64,000 nucleotides of DNA from an uncultured Pelagibacteraceae bacterium (GTDB lineage Bacteria; Pseudomonadota; Alphaproteobacteria; Pelagibacterales; Pelagibacteraceae), in assembly GCA_902627805.1 (NCBI GenBank), contig CACOKN010000003.1, positions 1 through 64,000 of the forward strand, in the 5' to 3' direction. The notes under the pieces are model-generated. The model was not told the origin of the DNA and did not search any database. It saw only the letters and a program-made list of their open reading frames with translations. The translations under genes and the position numbers were made by a program. Below are positions 48,482 to 57,014 of this stretch, in pieces; position 1 is the first letter of the stretch; each line of letters begins with the position of its first letter.

Positions 48482-49653
48482 CTTAAATGTCTTAATGCTT
48501 GTTTTAAATCAGCAATAAGATCATTTGGATCTTCTAACCCTATATGTAATCTTACTAAGTGCTCATCTTTTGCTAAGTTTAGAAACTTTCTCTTTCCTAT
48601 TTCTAAACTTCCTTGATGAAGTGCCAAACTTTCAAAACCACCCCAACTATATCCATAACCAAAAAGTTTTAACGAATTTACAAATTTAAGAACGGAGTTT
48701 TTATTACGGGATTTTATTTTTAGACCCATCAAGCCTGATGCACCTGAATAATATTTTTTCCACATTCGATAATTTTGTGAATTCTTCTTGTAAGGATAAA
48801 GCAGTTTTACTTTTTTATTTTTTGATAAAAAAGCTGAAATTTTTTTCGCATTTTCTTGATGTTTATCAAGTCTAACATCTAGAGTTCTTAAACCTCTTGT
48901 AATTAAATAAGCGTCATCTGGACCTAATCTCAATCCTGAAATTCTCTCAGCTAATTGAACTTTTTTAAACGCACGTTTATTTACAGCTAAACTTCCACCC
49001 ATGACATCAGAATGACCAGAGTAATATTTTGTTGCTGAAACTATTGACATATCAAAACCTAGTTTAATTGGTTTAAAAAAATAAGGTGTCGCCCATGTAT
49101 TATCTATTGCTGTAAAAATTTTTCTGCTTTTCGCAATTGAAATTATCTTTTTTAAATCCTGAAAATCAAAAGTATTACTCCCTGGATTTTCAACGAATAT
49201 CATTTTAGTATTTTTGGTGATGTTACTCTTAAGAGATTTAAGATCATGAGGATTATAAAAAATTGTCTTAATATTAAAATCTTTTAAATAATCTTCTGTT
49301 AATCTTCTTGTTGGTTTATAAGTAGGATCTGAAACGATAATTTCATCTCCAGGTCTTAAAATACTAAACAGGGCCAAAAAGATAGAACCAAAACCTGTCG
49401 GAGTTAAAAAAACATGATAAGATTCCTCTAACTTTGTTAAAATTTTGGAAAGAATATGAGTTGTAGATGTTCCTTGCCTACCATAATCAAAATGACCACC
49501 TGTCGGATTTTTCCTTGCTTTATTTTGAGTTTTTCTAATATCTCTCATTGACTTGAAAATGATAGTTGATGCTCTTACCACTGGTGGGTTTACAGACTGA
49601 TTGTGAAAATCTTTAGCCGTATGCTTTAAAAATGTTTTAAAAGATTTTGACAT
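48478..49653 (-). CDS. metC: Cys/Met-metabolism PLP enzyme, probably cystathionine beta-lyase
   Basis: A 391-residue protein with the Cys/Met PLP fold. The PLP lysine is in SATKYYSGHSDVMGG, substrate region GHFDYGRQGTSTTHIL is typical of MetC, and AIDNTWATPYFFKPIKLGFD precedes it. It cleaves cystathionine to homocysteine, pyruvate and ammonia in methionine synthesis. SAR11 cells depend on reduced sulfur, so this fits the sulfur theme, but other lyases of this fold cannot be excluded. Divergent from the small basic peptide gene. Confidence 0.82.
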   Translation of the reverse strand: MSKSFKTFLKHTAKDFHNQSVNPPVVRASTIIFKSMRDIRKTQNKARKNPTGGHFDYGRQGTSTTHILSKILTKLEESYHVFLTPTGFGSIFLALFSILRPGDEIIVSDPTYKPTRRLTEDYLKDFNIKTIFYNPHDLKSLKSNITKNTKMIFVENPGSNTFDFQDLKKIISIAKSRKIFTAIDNTWATPYFFKPIKLGFDMSIVSATKYYSGHSDVMGGSLAVNKRAFKKVQLAERISGLRLGPDDAYLITRGLRTLDVRLDKHQENAKKISAFLSKNKKVKLLYPYKKNSQNYRMWKKYYSGASGLMGLKIKSRNKNSVLKFVNSLKLFGYGYSWGGFESLALHQGSLEIGKRKFLNLAKDEHLVRLHIGLEDPNDLIADLKQALRHLR

Positions 49654-49726
49654 AAAAAATTTGATAAGCTTTTAAGACAATGCTATATCCCACTATAAAA
49701 TTCAATAAATTAATGAATAGGATTAA

Positions 49727-49810
49727 ATGAGTTACCCAAAAAAACATAGAGGCCGAAGAAAAATGGGCTCTAAAAAAAGAAGAGCTCGAAAAAAGAATAA
49801 AAAAAAGTAG
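49727..49810 (+). CDS. 27-residue highly basic peptide
   Basis: Not in the ORF track. The frame reads MSYPKKHRGRRKMGSKKRRARKKNKKK with a TAG stop; about 16 of 27 residues are lysine or arginine. Such composition suggests a ribosome- or RNA-associated peptide. It sits in the gap between metC and mnmA with its stop one base from the mnmA stop, in the opposite orientation to both. The mixed use of AGA and CGA codons and a clean ATG argue for coding, but length keeps confidence moderate. Confidence 0.5.
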   Translation: MSYPKKHRGRRKMGSKKRRARKKNKKK

Positions 49811-49811
49811 A

Positions 49812-50930
49812 TTATTCTTTAATCCAGCCACCACCTAATACTTTAAAACCTTCTTTTTCAGTCTTGTAAAATACACAAGCTTGTCCTGGAGATATTCCAT
49901 CCTCTGAGTTAAGTAAATTAACTTCGGCATAATTTTGGCCAATTAAATTTACTTTTGCATTTAATAATTTACCTGTTGATCTTACTTTTACAAAAATATC
50001 TTTTTCAAATTCAGTCTTGTCACTTAATAGATTGACATTTTGCAATGATATAAATTTTTTACCTAAATTTTCTTTAGAACCGACTATTATTTCATTTTTT
50101 TCTGCATTTATCTTCAAAACATATAGAGGGTTTTTATCTGAAACTTTGATCCCTTTTCTTTGACCAATTGTAAAATTTATTATTCCATCATGTACACCAA
50201 TAACCTTGCCATTAAGATCTTTGATGTTACCTTTCTTAAAAGAGTCAGGTTTAAATTTTTGAATTACTGAAGCATAATCACCACTAGGCACAAAACAGAT
50301 ATCTTGACTATCTGGTTTATCTGCAACATTTAATTCAAGTTTTTTTGCAATATCCCTCGTTTCTTCCTTTAATAATCCTCCAAGAGGAAATCTAAGATAA
50401 TCTAATTGTTCTCTAGTTGTGTTGAATAAAAAATAACTTTGGTCTCTATTTTCATCAATAGCTCTATACATGTTAGTAGTATTGTTATTAGTAATGCTTT
50501 TTACATAATGACCAGTGATTAGCGCATCTGCATTAAGATCTTTGGATACTTCAAACAAGTCTTTAAATTTTACAGTTTGATTACATTGGACACATGGAAT
50601 TGGTGTTTCACCTTTTAAATAACTATCTACAAAGTTATCTATTACACCTTGTTTAAACTTATTTTGATAATACAGAATTTTGTGATCGATATTTAATTTA
50701 TTTGCAACTCTTTTGGCATCCATAATATCCTGACCTGAACAGCATTGTTTTGCATTTTTTGCTTCTTTACCGTCATCGTAAAGTTTAAGAGTAATACCAA
50801 CAACATTATACCCTTCCTTTTTCATCATACCTGCCACTGTGGATGAGTCTACTCCACCTGACATTGCTACAACTACTTTAGTATCGGAAGGTTTTTTGTT
50901 GATACCAATCGAGTTTAATTCGCTATTCAT
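49812..50930 (-). CDS. mnmA: tRNA-specific 2-thiouridylase MnmA
   Basis: The 372-residue form from Met at 50930 (MNSELNSIG) is preferred; the ORF track start at 51050 adds 40 residues that run through the divergent DUF3553 gene and look non-coding. [22 protein letters not shown] is the PP-loop ATP site, catalytic Cys in [12 protein letters not shown] and [11 protein letters not shown]. It thiolates wobble uridine of Lys, Glu and Gln tRNAs. Its stop is one base from the small basic peptide's stop. Confidence 0.95.
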   Translation of the reverse strand: MNSELNSIGINKKPSDTKVVVAMSGGVDSSTVAGMMKKEGYNVVGITLKLYDDGKEAKNAKQCCSGQDIMDAKRVANKLNIDHKILYYQNKFKQGVIDNFVDSYLKGETPIPCVQCNQTVKFKDLFEVSKDLNADALITGHYVKSITNNNTTNMYRAIDENRDQSYFLFNTTREQLDYLRFPLGGLLKEETRDIAKKLELNVADKPDSQDICFVPSGDYASVIQKFKPDSFKKGNIKDLNGKVIGVHDGIINFTIGQRKGIKVSDKNPLYVLKINAEKNEIIVGSKENLGKKFISLQNVNLLSDKTEFEKDIFVKVRSTGKLLNAKVNLIGQNYAEVNLLNSEDGISPGQACVFYKTEKEGFKVLGGGWIKE

Positions 50931-50971
50931 TTGGTGGTATTTATACTCATTTCTACTATAAATAAAATGAA

Positions 50972-51142
50972 ATGATTTTAGATTTTGAGCCAGGCGACAA
51001 AGTGTTAAATCCCAATAAAAAAGACTGGGGAATTGGGCAAGTGCAGTCAATAATCAAAGACAGAGTGACAGTAAATTTTGAAAATGTAGGAAAAAAAGTA
51101 ATAAATGCAAAAAATATAGAATTAATAAAACTGAATGAATAA
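50972..51142 (+). CDS. DUF3553 family protein, 56 residues
   Basis: Not in the ORF track as such. It begins [26 protein letters not shown] and continues [16 protein letters not shown], the DUF3553 pattern (compact SH3-like barrel, about 55-60 residues) common in alphaproteobacteria; function unknown. The start is 41 bp from the true mnmA start on the opposite strand, and the end overlaps the CysQ-like gene by 8 bp, so it is the first gene of a plus-strand unit. Confidence 0.8.
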   Translation: MILDFEPGDKVLNPNKKDWGIGQVQSIIKDRVTVNFENVGKKVINAKNIELIKLNE

Positions 51143-51905
51143 CATGGATAAAAAAGAGATAGTTGAAAGTTTAATCGATACTTTTTTATATGCTGGAAAA
51201 GTTTGTCTCGAATTAAGAGACAAAGGCTTAATTAAAAAAATTAAGTCTGATAACACACCAGTAAGCAATGGTGATTTAGAAGTTAATAAGATTGTTACAG
51301 AAAAAATTAAAGAAATTACTCCACATTTACCAATTGTTTCAGAGGAAACTGCTGATAATAAATCCATTAATGATTTAAAAGATTTTTGGTTAGTCGACCC
51401 AATAGACGGTACCTATGATTATATTAATAATTTAGAAGAATTCACAATAAATGCAGGTTTGATAATTAATAAAAAACCAGCTGCAGGAATAATCTACGCA
51501 CCCTCAAAAAAAAGAATGTTTTATTCCTATGGGGAAAATAATGCATATGAAATAGTAAATGATAAAAAAATTCAGTTAGATTGTTCTAAAAATTTAAAAA
51601 AAGATGAAATTAAATTTGTATCTTATTCAAACAAAATTAAACCAGAGATAGAGCAAATACATAAAAAATTAAATGTTAAAAAATTTGTTAGAATGAAAAG
51701 TTCTCTCAAATTTTGTGTAATTGCTACTGGAGAATTTAATGGCTATGTTGCAGAACCCCGAGCCTGTGAATGGGATATAGCAGCTGGTCATGCAATTTTT
51801 AAACATGCGGGTGGAATTATTACAGATTTTGAGGGTAATGAAATTACATATGGAAAAAAAAATTTTAAAAACCAAAGTTTAATTTTGAAAAGTAAAAACA
51901 TTTAA
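51135..51905 (+). CDS. cysQ: CysQ-like 3'(2'),5'-bisphosphate nucleotidase / inositol monophosphatase family
   Basis: A 256-residue lithium-sensitive phosphatase-fold protein: LPIVSEETA, WLVDPIDGTYDYINNLEEFTINAGLI (Mg-binding DPIDGT motif) and ACEWDIAAGHAIFKHAGG. It resembles CysQ, which removes 3'-phosphate from PAP, a sulfur-metabolism by-product. Inositol monophosphatase or histidinol phosphatase activity are alternatives. In SAR11 a PAP role would come from CoA/ACP chemistry since sulfate assimilation is usually absent. Confidence 0.8.
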   Translation: MNNMDKKEIVESLIDTFLYAGKVCLELRDKGLIKKIKSDNTPVSNGDLEVNKIVTEKIKEITPHLPIVSEETADNKSINDLKDFWLVDPIDGTYDYINNLEEFTINAGLIINKKPAAGIIYAPSKKRMFYSYGENNAYEIVNDKKIQLDCSKNLKKDEIKFVSYSNKIKPEIEQIHKKLNVKKFVRMKSSLKFCVIATGEFNGYVAEPRACEWDIAAGHAIFKHAGGIITDFEGNEITYGKKNFKNQSLILKSKNI

Positions 51906-51906
51906 T

Positions 51907-52050
51907 ATGGATGAACAATTAAGAACTATATTGATAATTATTGTATCTGTATCTATTTTTGGTTTATTAGTATTTGTTTACGTAAAAAATACTATAAGAA
52001 ATAAAATCATTAAATTGGTTGAAGATGAAAAGAAAAAAAAATTAAAGTAA
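51907..52050 (+). CDS. 47-residue single-span membrane peptide
   Basis: Not in the ORF track. Reads MDEQLRTILIIIVSVSIFGLLVFVYVK, one membrane span, then a charged coil-like tail KIIKLVEDEKKKKLK. The ATG is one base after the CysQ-like stop, in the same unit. The stop overlaps the convergent recX gene by 9 bp. Unknown family. Confidence 0.55.
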   Translation: MDEQLRTILIIIVSVSIFGLLVFVYVKNTIRNKIIKLVEDEKKKKLK

Positions 52051-52605
52051 CTTAATTATCTTAAGATAATCGTCTTTTTGTAATTCCATTACTTTTTTTG
52101 AAGTTTCAAAATCGAAACCATTTCTTGCTAATAAAGAAATATCTTTTTTAAAGAATAAAGGTCTATTATCCTCAGTTCTTGCTGGTCCAATTCTTTTCTT
52201 TTTGCAAATCTTTATAGCTGAAAAAAAATCTTGATCAGAATTATCTTCATTTATTTTATTAACAGTATCTTTTATAAATTGATCATTCACACCTTTACCA
52301 ATAAGGTAATTTCTTATTTTATTTATTGAATTTCCCCTGCGGATCATACTTTTTGCTTTGCTTTCTGAATAAAATTTATCATTAATAAATTTGCTTTTTT
52401 CTAAATCAGATAAAACAATATCTATTAAATTTGTAACATCTTGTTTTTTTACATTTGGAACAGATAATTTTAGATACTTTTTTAACAAATATGTTCTTAA
52501 TTGTTGTTTAGATGGGGCATATTTATCTACATATGCTAAAGCAAAGTTCCTCATCTCATCTACAGTTACTTGTAAAGTTTTTCTTTTATTTCTTATAGGA
52601 ATCAT
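52042..52605 (-). CDS. recX: RecX family regulatory protein (divergent)
   Basis: A 187-residue helical protein with three-helix repeats typical of RecX: SKQQLRTYLLKKYLKLSVPNVKKQ, ESKAKSMIRRGNSINKIRNYLIGKGVNDQFI and DQDFFSAIKICKKKRIGP. RecX modulates RecA filament growth. recA is not in the window. The sequence is divergent, so the call is by repeat pattern and size; another helical repeat protein is possible. Confidence 0.7.
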   Translation of the reverse strand: MIPIRNKRKTLQVTVDEMRNFALAYVDKYAPSKQQLRTYLLKKYLKLSVPNVKKQDVTNLIDIVLSDLEKSKFINDKFYSESKAKSMIRRGNSINKIRNYLIGKGVNDQFIKDTVNKINEDNSDQDFFSAIKICKKKRIGPARTEDNRPLFFKKDISLLARNGFDFETSKKVMELQKDDYLKIIKLL

Positions 52606-52633
52606 TGTGAGATTTAATATAATATTATTTAAA

Positions 52634-53107
52634 ATGATCGAACAAATTTTTACTTACTTTACAATTGAAATTCTCTACTTTTGGGTGAATTTAGGTGTTT
52701 TGCCATTTTGGTTAACATTAATATTTTTTCCTCAGTCAAATTTTACAAAATATTTCGTTACTTCTATTTTTCCAATAATTTTACTTGGAGGGTCTTATAT
52801 ATTTGTGCTTTATAAAGCTTATTTAAATACTTATGATTTTGATAGTAATTTTGAATTATATTTGAGCATAAGTAATCTATCAAATCTATTTACAAGTAAC
52901 ACTTTCCTAATATTGTTTTGGATACATTTTTTATCAATCAATTTATTTGTTGGTGGATGGATTGTAAGAGACTCTCAAAAATTATTAATAGGAAAAATTC
53001 TAGTCGCGGTACCATTAATCATAACGTATTTAATTGGTCCTTTGGGTATTTTTATTTATTGGCTAATTAGAATATTTTACGCAAAAAGTATTAATCTATA
53101 TGAGTAA
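52634..53107 (+). CDS. ABA4-like membrane protein (DUF4281)
   Basis: The ORF track begins at 52391 inside recX, but the ATG at 52634 gives a 157-residue product that matches the family: WVNLGVLPFWLTLIFFP near the start and NLFVGGWIVRDSQ followed by GPLGIFIYWLIRI near the end are the ABA4-like (plant abscisic-acid-deficient 4) signatures. Four membrane spans. Plant ABA4 takes part in neoxanthin formation; the role in bacteria is unknown, perhaps carotenoid- or lipid-related. Overlaps the next gene by 8 bp. Confidence 0.75.
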   Translation: MIEQIFTYFTIEILYFWVNLGVLPFWLTLIFFPQSNFTKYFVTSIFPIILLGGSYIFVLYKAYLNTYDFDSNFELYLSISNLSNLFTSNTFLILFWIHFLSINLFVGGWIVRDSQKLLIGKILVAVPLIITYLIGPLGIFIYWLIRIFYAKSINLYE

Positions 53108-53684
53108 AACAATCGATTTTTACTTCGATTTTATTAGCCCATACTCTTACATCGCTTATAAAAAAATTAAATCAATGCAGGATAAAAATAAAATTAATTT
53201 TAACTATAAACCTATTTTGCTTGGTGGTTTACATAAATTAGGCGGCATAACTGCTCCTGCTTTTAATGAACGTAAAATGAAAAATATGAAAAATGATTGT
53301 GAAATTATAGCTAAAAAAAATAATATATCATTCAAATGGAATGAAAGATTTCCAATTAATACTTTATATTTGATGAGAGGATTTATTTCAATTGATGCAA
53401 ATAAAAAAAATGAATATTTTGATAGTTGTTTTGATGCCTATTGGAAAAATAATGTTGATATATCAGTAGAAGCTAATTTAAACGAAATTTTGGATAGTTG
53501 TAAAATTGATAAAAAAAAGTTTTTATTGGATATAAGTGACCAGAAGGTAAAAGATGAATTAAAAAATTTAACTGATAAGGCTTTTCAACTAGACGTGTTT
53601 GGTGCTCCAACTTTTATAGTCGACAACAAACTTTTTTGGGGACAAGATAGACTTGAATATGCTTTAGAAGAGTGCATTTCTTAA
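53100..53684 (+). CDS. DsbA-family 2-hydroxychromene-2-carboxylate isomerase-like protein
   Basis: A 194-residue thioredoxin/GST-kappa fold protein. IDFYFDFISPYSYIAYKKI (with SPYS in place of a CxxC motif), PILLGGLHKLGGITAP, and FGAPTFIVDNKLFWGQDRLEY match HCCA isomerase/GST-kappa proteins, which usually bind glutathione. Aromatic degradation genes are not nearby, so the natural substrate is unknown. The stop overlaps the convergent rhodanese gene by 4 bp. Confidence 0.82.
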   Translation: MSKTIDFYFDFISPYSYIAYKKIKSMQDKNKINFNYKPILLGGLHKLGGITAPAFNERKMKNMKNDCEIIAKKNNISFKWNERFPINTLYLMRGFISIDANKKNEYFDSCFDAYWKNNVDISVEANLNEILDSCKIDKKKFLLDISDQKVKDELKNLTDKAFQLDVFGAPTFIVDNKLFWGQDRLEYALEECIS

Positions 53685-54100
53685 ACAATCTTAAATTTAC
53701 TATTTTTTATAGCCCCAAAACCACCATCAATATGTGAAACTTTTTCAAAACCCATATCTTTTAATGTTTTTGCAGCTAAAGCTGATCTCATACCGCCAGC
53801 ACAAAAAAGAACCATTTCCTTATTCATATCCAGTTTACCATCTTTGAAATATGGACTATCAGGATCTAGCCAAAACTCTAACATTCCTCGGGGAATATGA
53901 TTTGAACTTTCAACTCGCCCATCTCTTTCTAGTTCTCTTATATCTCTTATATCAATTAAATTACATTTATCTGCATTCATCATTGATAATGCTTCGTCTG
54001 GTGAAATTGTTTTAATTTCACCTAAGGCTTCTGTAACAAGTGTTTTTGATGATTTTATATTCATAAAACTAAATTTATTATATAGTTTTTTTAAAATCAC
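53681..54100 (-). CDS. Rhodanese-domain sulfurtransferase-like protein
   Basis: A single rhodanese domain of about 127-139 residues: ADKCNLIDIRDIRELERDG (CH2A), HIPRGMLEFWLDPD, and active-site loop LFCAGGMRSALAAKTL with a catalytic cysteine, then GFEKVSHIDGGF. The second ATG at 54064 (MNIKSSKT) is a more usual start than 54100. It can move sulfane sulfur, for example to cyanide or thiols. Divergent from the GT9 gene. Confidence 0.88.
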   Translation of the reverse strand: MILKKLYNKFSFMNIKSSKTLVTEALGEIKTISPDEALSMMNADKCNLIDIRDIRELERDGRVESSNHIPRGMLEFWLDPDSPYFKDGKLDMNKEMVLFCAGGMRSALAAKTLKDMGFEKVSHIDGGFGAIKNSKFKIV

Positions 54101-54111
54101 ATAAATAAAAA

Positions 54112-55098
54112 ATGAAAAAAATTTGTATTGTTTATACTCATCATAAATTAGGTGATTTAATTTGGCAATTACCCTACATTAAAGCGATTAGTCAACATCA
54201 TCAGACAAATATAGATTTAATTGTTAGAGAAAAAACCCAAGCTCAAAATATACTAAAAGACCTTAAGCATATTAATCAAATTTTCTATAATGATTTCAGA
54301 AAAGGTTTATTTTATTGGATTGATGTATTAAAATTAACAAAAATATTCAAATCAGAAAAATACGATTTTGTTTATATATTAGATAAAGTTAATAAACCTG
54401 CAATTGCTGCCAAATTTGCAAAAATTCAAAATATAATTGGACCAGGATTTAAGAATCAAAAGAAATGGCTAACAGTAAAAAATTTTCTTGATGAAGAAGA
54501 TTTAAAACTAAATTATTCAGAAAGATCTCAAAAATTGCTCAAAATTAATTCAATAAATATTGAAGACAAATATCCAAATTTAGAAATTGATTTTGAAAGT
54601 CTCAAAAAAAACAATGCAGACCTTATATTTGATGGAAGGAAAATTGCTTTTGGAGTTGACTCTTTTGAGGATTACAAGATGTGGTATGAAGAAGATTTTA
54701 TCGAACTTGCAGATCTCTTGTCCAAAAAACAATTATTTGATTACATATATCTTGTTTGTAGCCCAGAAAAATCTCATATTGCAAAAAAAATAATTTCTGA
54801 GTCAAATAAAGATTATTTTATTGATTGCTCAAGTAAAGATCTACAGGGAATTATATTGGCAATAAAAAATTCAGATTTTTTCCTTGGAAATAATTCTGGA
54901 CCTTTAAACTTATCTGCTGCTTTAGGTGTTAAAACCTTTGGTCTTATAGCTAATGATCCTGTGAGTGAATTAAAATATAGTAAAATTGAACCAATAACAC
55001 CGCCTGATTATATTGATAATATTTGGACAAGAAAGAGAGAGGGAATGAAAAAACTTCGACCGAATGATGTTTTTGAACAAATAAAAAAAAAATTATAA
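54112..55098 (+). CDS. Glycosyltransferase family 9 (heptosyltransferase-like)
   Basis: A 328-residue protein: YTHHKLGDLIWQLPYIKAISQ is the N-terminal GT9 motif (xxRxxxxGD-type, here THHKLGD), FLGNNSGPLNLSAALGVKTFGLI the C-terminal nucleotide-sugar part, and ITPPDYIDNIW. It likely adds a sugar to lipopolysaccharide core. It stands alone and ends at a bidirectional terminator. Not near other LPS genes in view. Confidence 0.85.
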   Translation: MKKICIVYTHHKLGDLIWQLPYIKAISQHHQTNIDLIVREKTQAQNILKDLKHINQIFYNDFRKGLFYWIDVLKLTKIFKSEKYDFVYILDKVNKPAIAAKFAKIQNIIGPGFKNQKKWLTVKNFLDEEDLKLNYSERSQKLLKINSINIEDKYPNLEIDFESLKKNNADLIFDGRKIAFGVDSFEDYKMWYEEDFIELADLLSKKQLFDYIYLVCSPEKSHIAKKIISESNKDYFIDCSSKDLQGIILAIKNSDFFLGNNSGPLNLSAALGVKTFGLIANDPVSELKYSKIEPITPPDYIDNIWTRKREGMKKLRPNDVFEQIKKKL

Positions 55099-55130
55099 AA
55101 AAAGGCCCCTGATTGACTCAAGGGCCTTTT
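55097..55130. terminator. Bidirectional rho-independent terminator between GT9 and amt
   Basis: AAAAGGCCC pairs with GGGCCTTTT around a loop with a further short TGA/TCA pairing. It lies between converging genes and has A-rich flanks on one side and T-rich on the other, so it can stop both directions. The minus-strand T-run is longer. Confidence 0.85.
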
Positions 55131-55151
55131 AATTAACTTTGAGGAAGTAAA

Positions 55152-56453
55152 TTAATCTCTTATTGCGTAAGCGATAACACCTGTCTCGGTCACGTCGGTA
55201 CCTTTGGTTTCACCTTCTCTACTTAACCTAAGACCAATCGTTGCTTTCATAATTTTAAAAATGATGAATGCCACTACAAAAACAAATATGTTCACTGAAA
55301 GTACTCCAATTAACTGTGTGCTAAAGTTTGCACCAGAATTTGTTGCGGGAACTATCAAAGTGCCCCAAACACCAGCAAATAAGTGTGCTGGAATTGCACC
55401 AACTACATCATCGATTTGTAATGAAAATAATAATTTTGTTCCATAAACTACTATTAAACCACCTACAGCACCAATTAAAATTGCCGCAAAAGGAGTGGGT
55501 AATAACGGCTCGGCTGTAATTGCAACTAAACCTCCTATACATCCATTTAACATTTGTATTACATCTGTTTTTCTAAAATGTAATCTTGTTATCACAGCTG
55601 CCCCAAGTACTCCACCTGCACCAGCAAGAAAAGTATTGATAAATATTTTTGATACAGCTATTGCATCTGCAGTAGTTCCTATTGCTAGTTGAGACCCTCC
55701 GTTAAAACCAAACCAACCTAGCCATAAAATAAATACACCAATTGTAACTAATGGAATTGAAGATGCCGCAAAAGGCTTCAAAGGAGCTGGTGAACCAGAT
55801 TTAGTAAATCTTCCTAATCTTGGACCAATAATTATAGCACCAGCTAAGGCAGCGGCTCCACCAGTAGAGTGAACTAAAGTTGAACCAGCAAAGTCAGAAA
55901 ATCCCATTGTAGCTAACCAACCTCCACCCCACTGCCAACCCATAACGATAGGGTAAATGATGCCAGAAAGAATTGCAGCAAAAGTAAAGAATGGCCATAA
56001 CTTAATTCTTTCAGCCATTGCTCCTGATACAATCGAAACTGTAGTTGCACAAAATACCATTTGGAAATACCAATCTGATCCATCTGAATATCCAGTATCT
56101 ATTTTACTTCCATCTGCCCAAGGAATAAATTTTCCAATATACCCTCCTGGATCAATTCCATAAGCTAAATTATAACCAACAAGCCAAAACATTATTCCGG
56201 CTATAGAAAACAAACCTATGTTTTTTGCACAAATTACGGAAACACTCTTTGATGTAACCATACCAGATTCTAACATGGCAAATCCTGCCGCCATAAACAT
56301 GACCAGAAAACCACAAATTAAAAAAAGTAGAGTATTAAAAATAAACCCTACCTCAGCAGAAACTGTTGTATCTGCCATGCCTGCACTACTCATATTTAGT
56401 AAAAAGATCATACTTATGAGTAGAGTGCTAAATTTTTTAAATAATTTTGTCAT
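55152..56453 (-). CDS. amtB: Ammonium transporter (Amt/MEP/Rh family)
   Basis: A 433-residue, 11-span channel with a signal peptide (ISMIFLLNMSSAGMA). GFAMLESGMVTSKS, NLAYGIDPGGYIG, DFAGSTLVHSTGGAAALAGA, WLGWFGFNGGS and GGVLGAAVITRL are AmtB landmarks, with pore histidines in LVHSTGG and IPAHLFAGVWGT. No glnK next to it in view. It would bring ammonium into the cell, the nitrogen source expected for a low-nutrient ocean cell. Confidence 0.95.
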   Translation of the reverse strand: MTKLFKKFSTLLISMIFLLNMSSAGMADTTVSAEVGFIFNTLLFLICGFLVMFMAAGFAMLESGMVTSKSVSVICAKNIGLFSIAGIMFWLVGYNLAYGIDPGGYIGKFIPWADGSKIDTGYSDGSDWYFQMVFCATTVSIVSGAMAERIKLWPFFTFAAILSGIIYPIVMGWQWGGGWLATMGFSDFAGSTLVHSTGGAAALAGAIIIGPRLGRFTKSGSPAPLKPFAASSIPLVTIGVFILWLGWFGFNGGSQLAIGTTADAIAVSKIFINTFLAGAGGVLGAAVITRLHFRKTDVIQMLNGCIGGLVAITAEPLLPTPFAAILIGAVGGLIVVYGTKLLFSLQIDDVVGAIPAHLFAGVWGTLIVPATNSGANFSTQLIGVLSVNIFVFVVAFIIFKIMKATIGLRLSREGETKGTDVTETGVIAYAIRD

Positions 56454-56547
56454 AAGACCTCCCTATTATTTGAGTTCTTATATTTTTTAATAAATTTTAA
56501 ACTAACGTTGATTAGGAAAATTGGGTATGCAGATTTTGCATATAGAA

Positions 56548-56578
56548 ACAGCCTTAACGTCTATGTCGTTAAGGCTGT
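56548..56578. terminator. 12-bp perfect hairpin downstream of the HU gene
   Basis: ACAGCCTTAACG pairs exactly with CGTTAAGGCTGT around a 7-base loop. It stands 9 bp downstream of the HU gene stop (minus strand), as a terminator would, though only a short T-run follows on that strand. It is also in the region upstream of amtB. Confidence 0.6.
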
Positions 56579-56586
56579 GAAATTAA

Positions 56587-56862
56587 TTATTTATTGAATA
56601 CTTCTTTTAAAGCTTTAGCTGGTAGGAATTTAACCTTTTGAGATGCCGCAATTTGAATTTGCTCACCAGTTCTTGGGTTTCTTCCAACTCTTGCTTTTCT
56701 CTTAGCCACTTTATATGTACCAAATCCTGCAATCTTTACTGAATCATCAGCCTTTAGTGCATCTAAAATAGTGTTGGTAATCGTGTCAAAAGTTCTCTCA
56801 GCATCAGCTTTACTAAGGTTTAAAGCGCCTGATAATTTGACCACTAATTGTTTTTTGTTCAT
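56587..56862 (-). CDS. hup: HU family DNA-binding protein
   Basis: A 91-residue nucleoid protein. VKIAGFGTYKVAKRKARVGRNPRTGEQIQIAASQKVKFLPAK is the HU/IHF arm and core signature, with the DNA-intercalating proline in RNPRTGE. It compacts DNA and can act at promoters. It follows rseP by a terminator and runs alone. Confidence 0.96.
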   Translation of the reverse strand: MNKKQLVVKLSGALNLSKADAERTFDTITNTILDALKADDSVKIAGFGTYKVAKRKARVGRNPRTGEQIQIAASQKVKFLPAKALKEVFNK

Positions 56863-56970
56863 TTTAGCTCCGGTTTTATTAGGTTATTTACTATCTTTAT
56901 CAAAAGTATTGATAAATCAAGCCTTTTTTTAGTATCTCACATAAAGTTATACACAATATCTAGTATGATG

Positions 56971-56998
56971 AAAAAACCTTTATTTTAAAGGGTTTTTT
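56971..56998 (-). terminator. Rho-independent terminator after rseP
   Basis: On the minus strand AAAAAACCCTTT pairs with AAAGGTTTTTT with one bulged base, ending in a T-run. It lies just downstream of the rseP stop at 57015, before the hup promoter region. Confidence 0.65.
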
Positions 56999-57014
56999 AA
57001 AGTTCCAAATTTTA

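Noticed and set aside
49637-49834. 65-codon minus-strand ORF across the metC-mnmA gap
   Set aside because: Overlaps the metC start and the basic-peptide gene on the opposite strand; no family features.
51122-51367. 81-codon minus-strand ORF
   Set aside because: Antisense to the CysQ-like gene, whose product has clear motifs.
52391-52633. Upstream extension of the ABA4-like ORF
   Set aside because: Runs antisense through recX with a non-coding-looking product; the ATG at 52634 gives a family-like start.
55204-56490. Several plus-strand ORFs over the ammonium transporter
   Set aside because: All antisense to a complete amtB with normal motifs.
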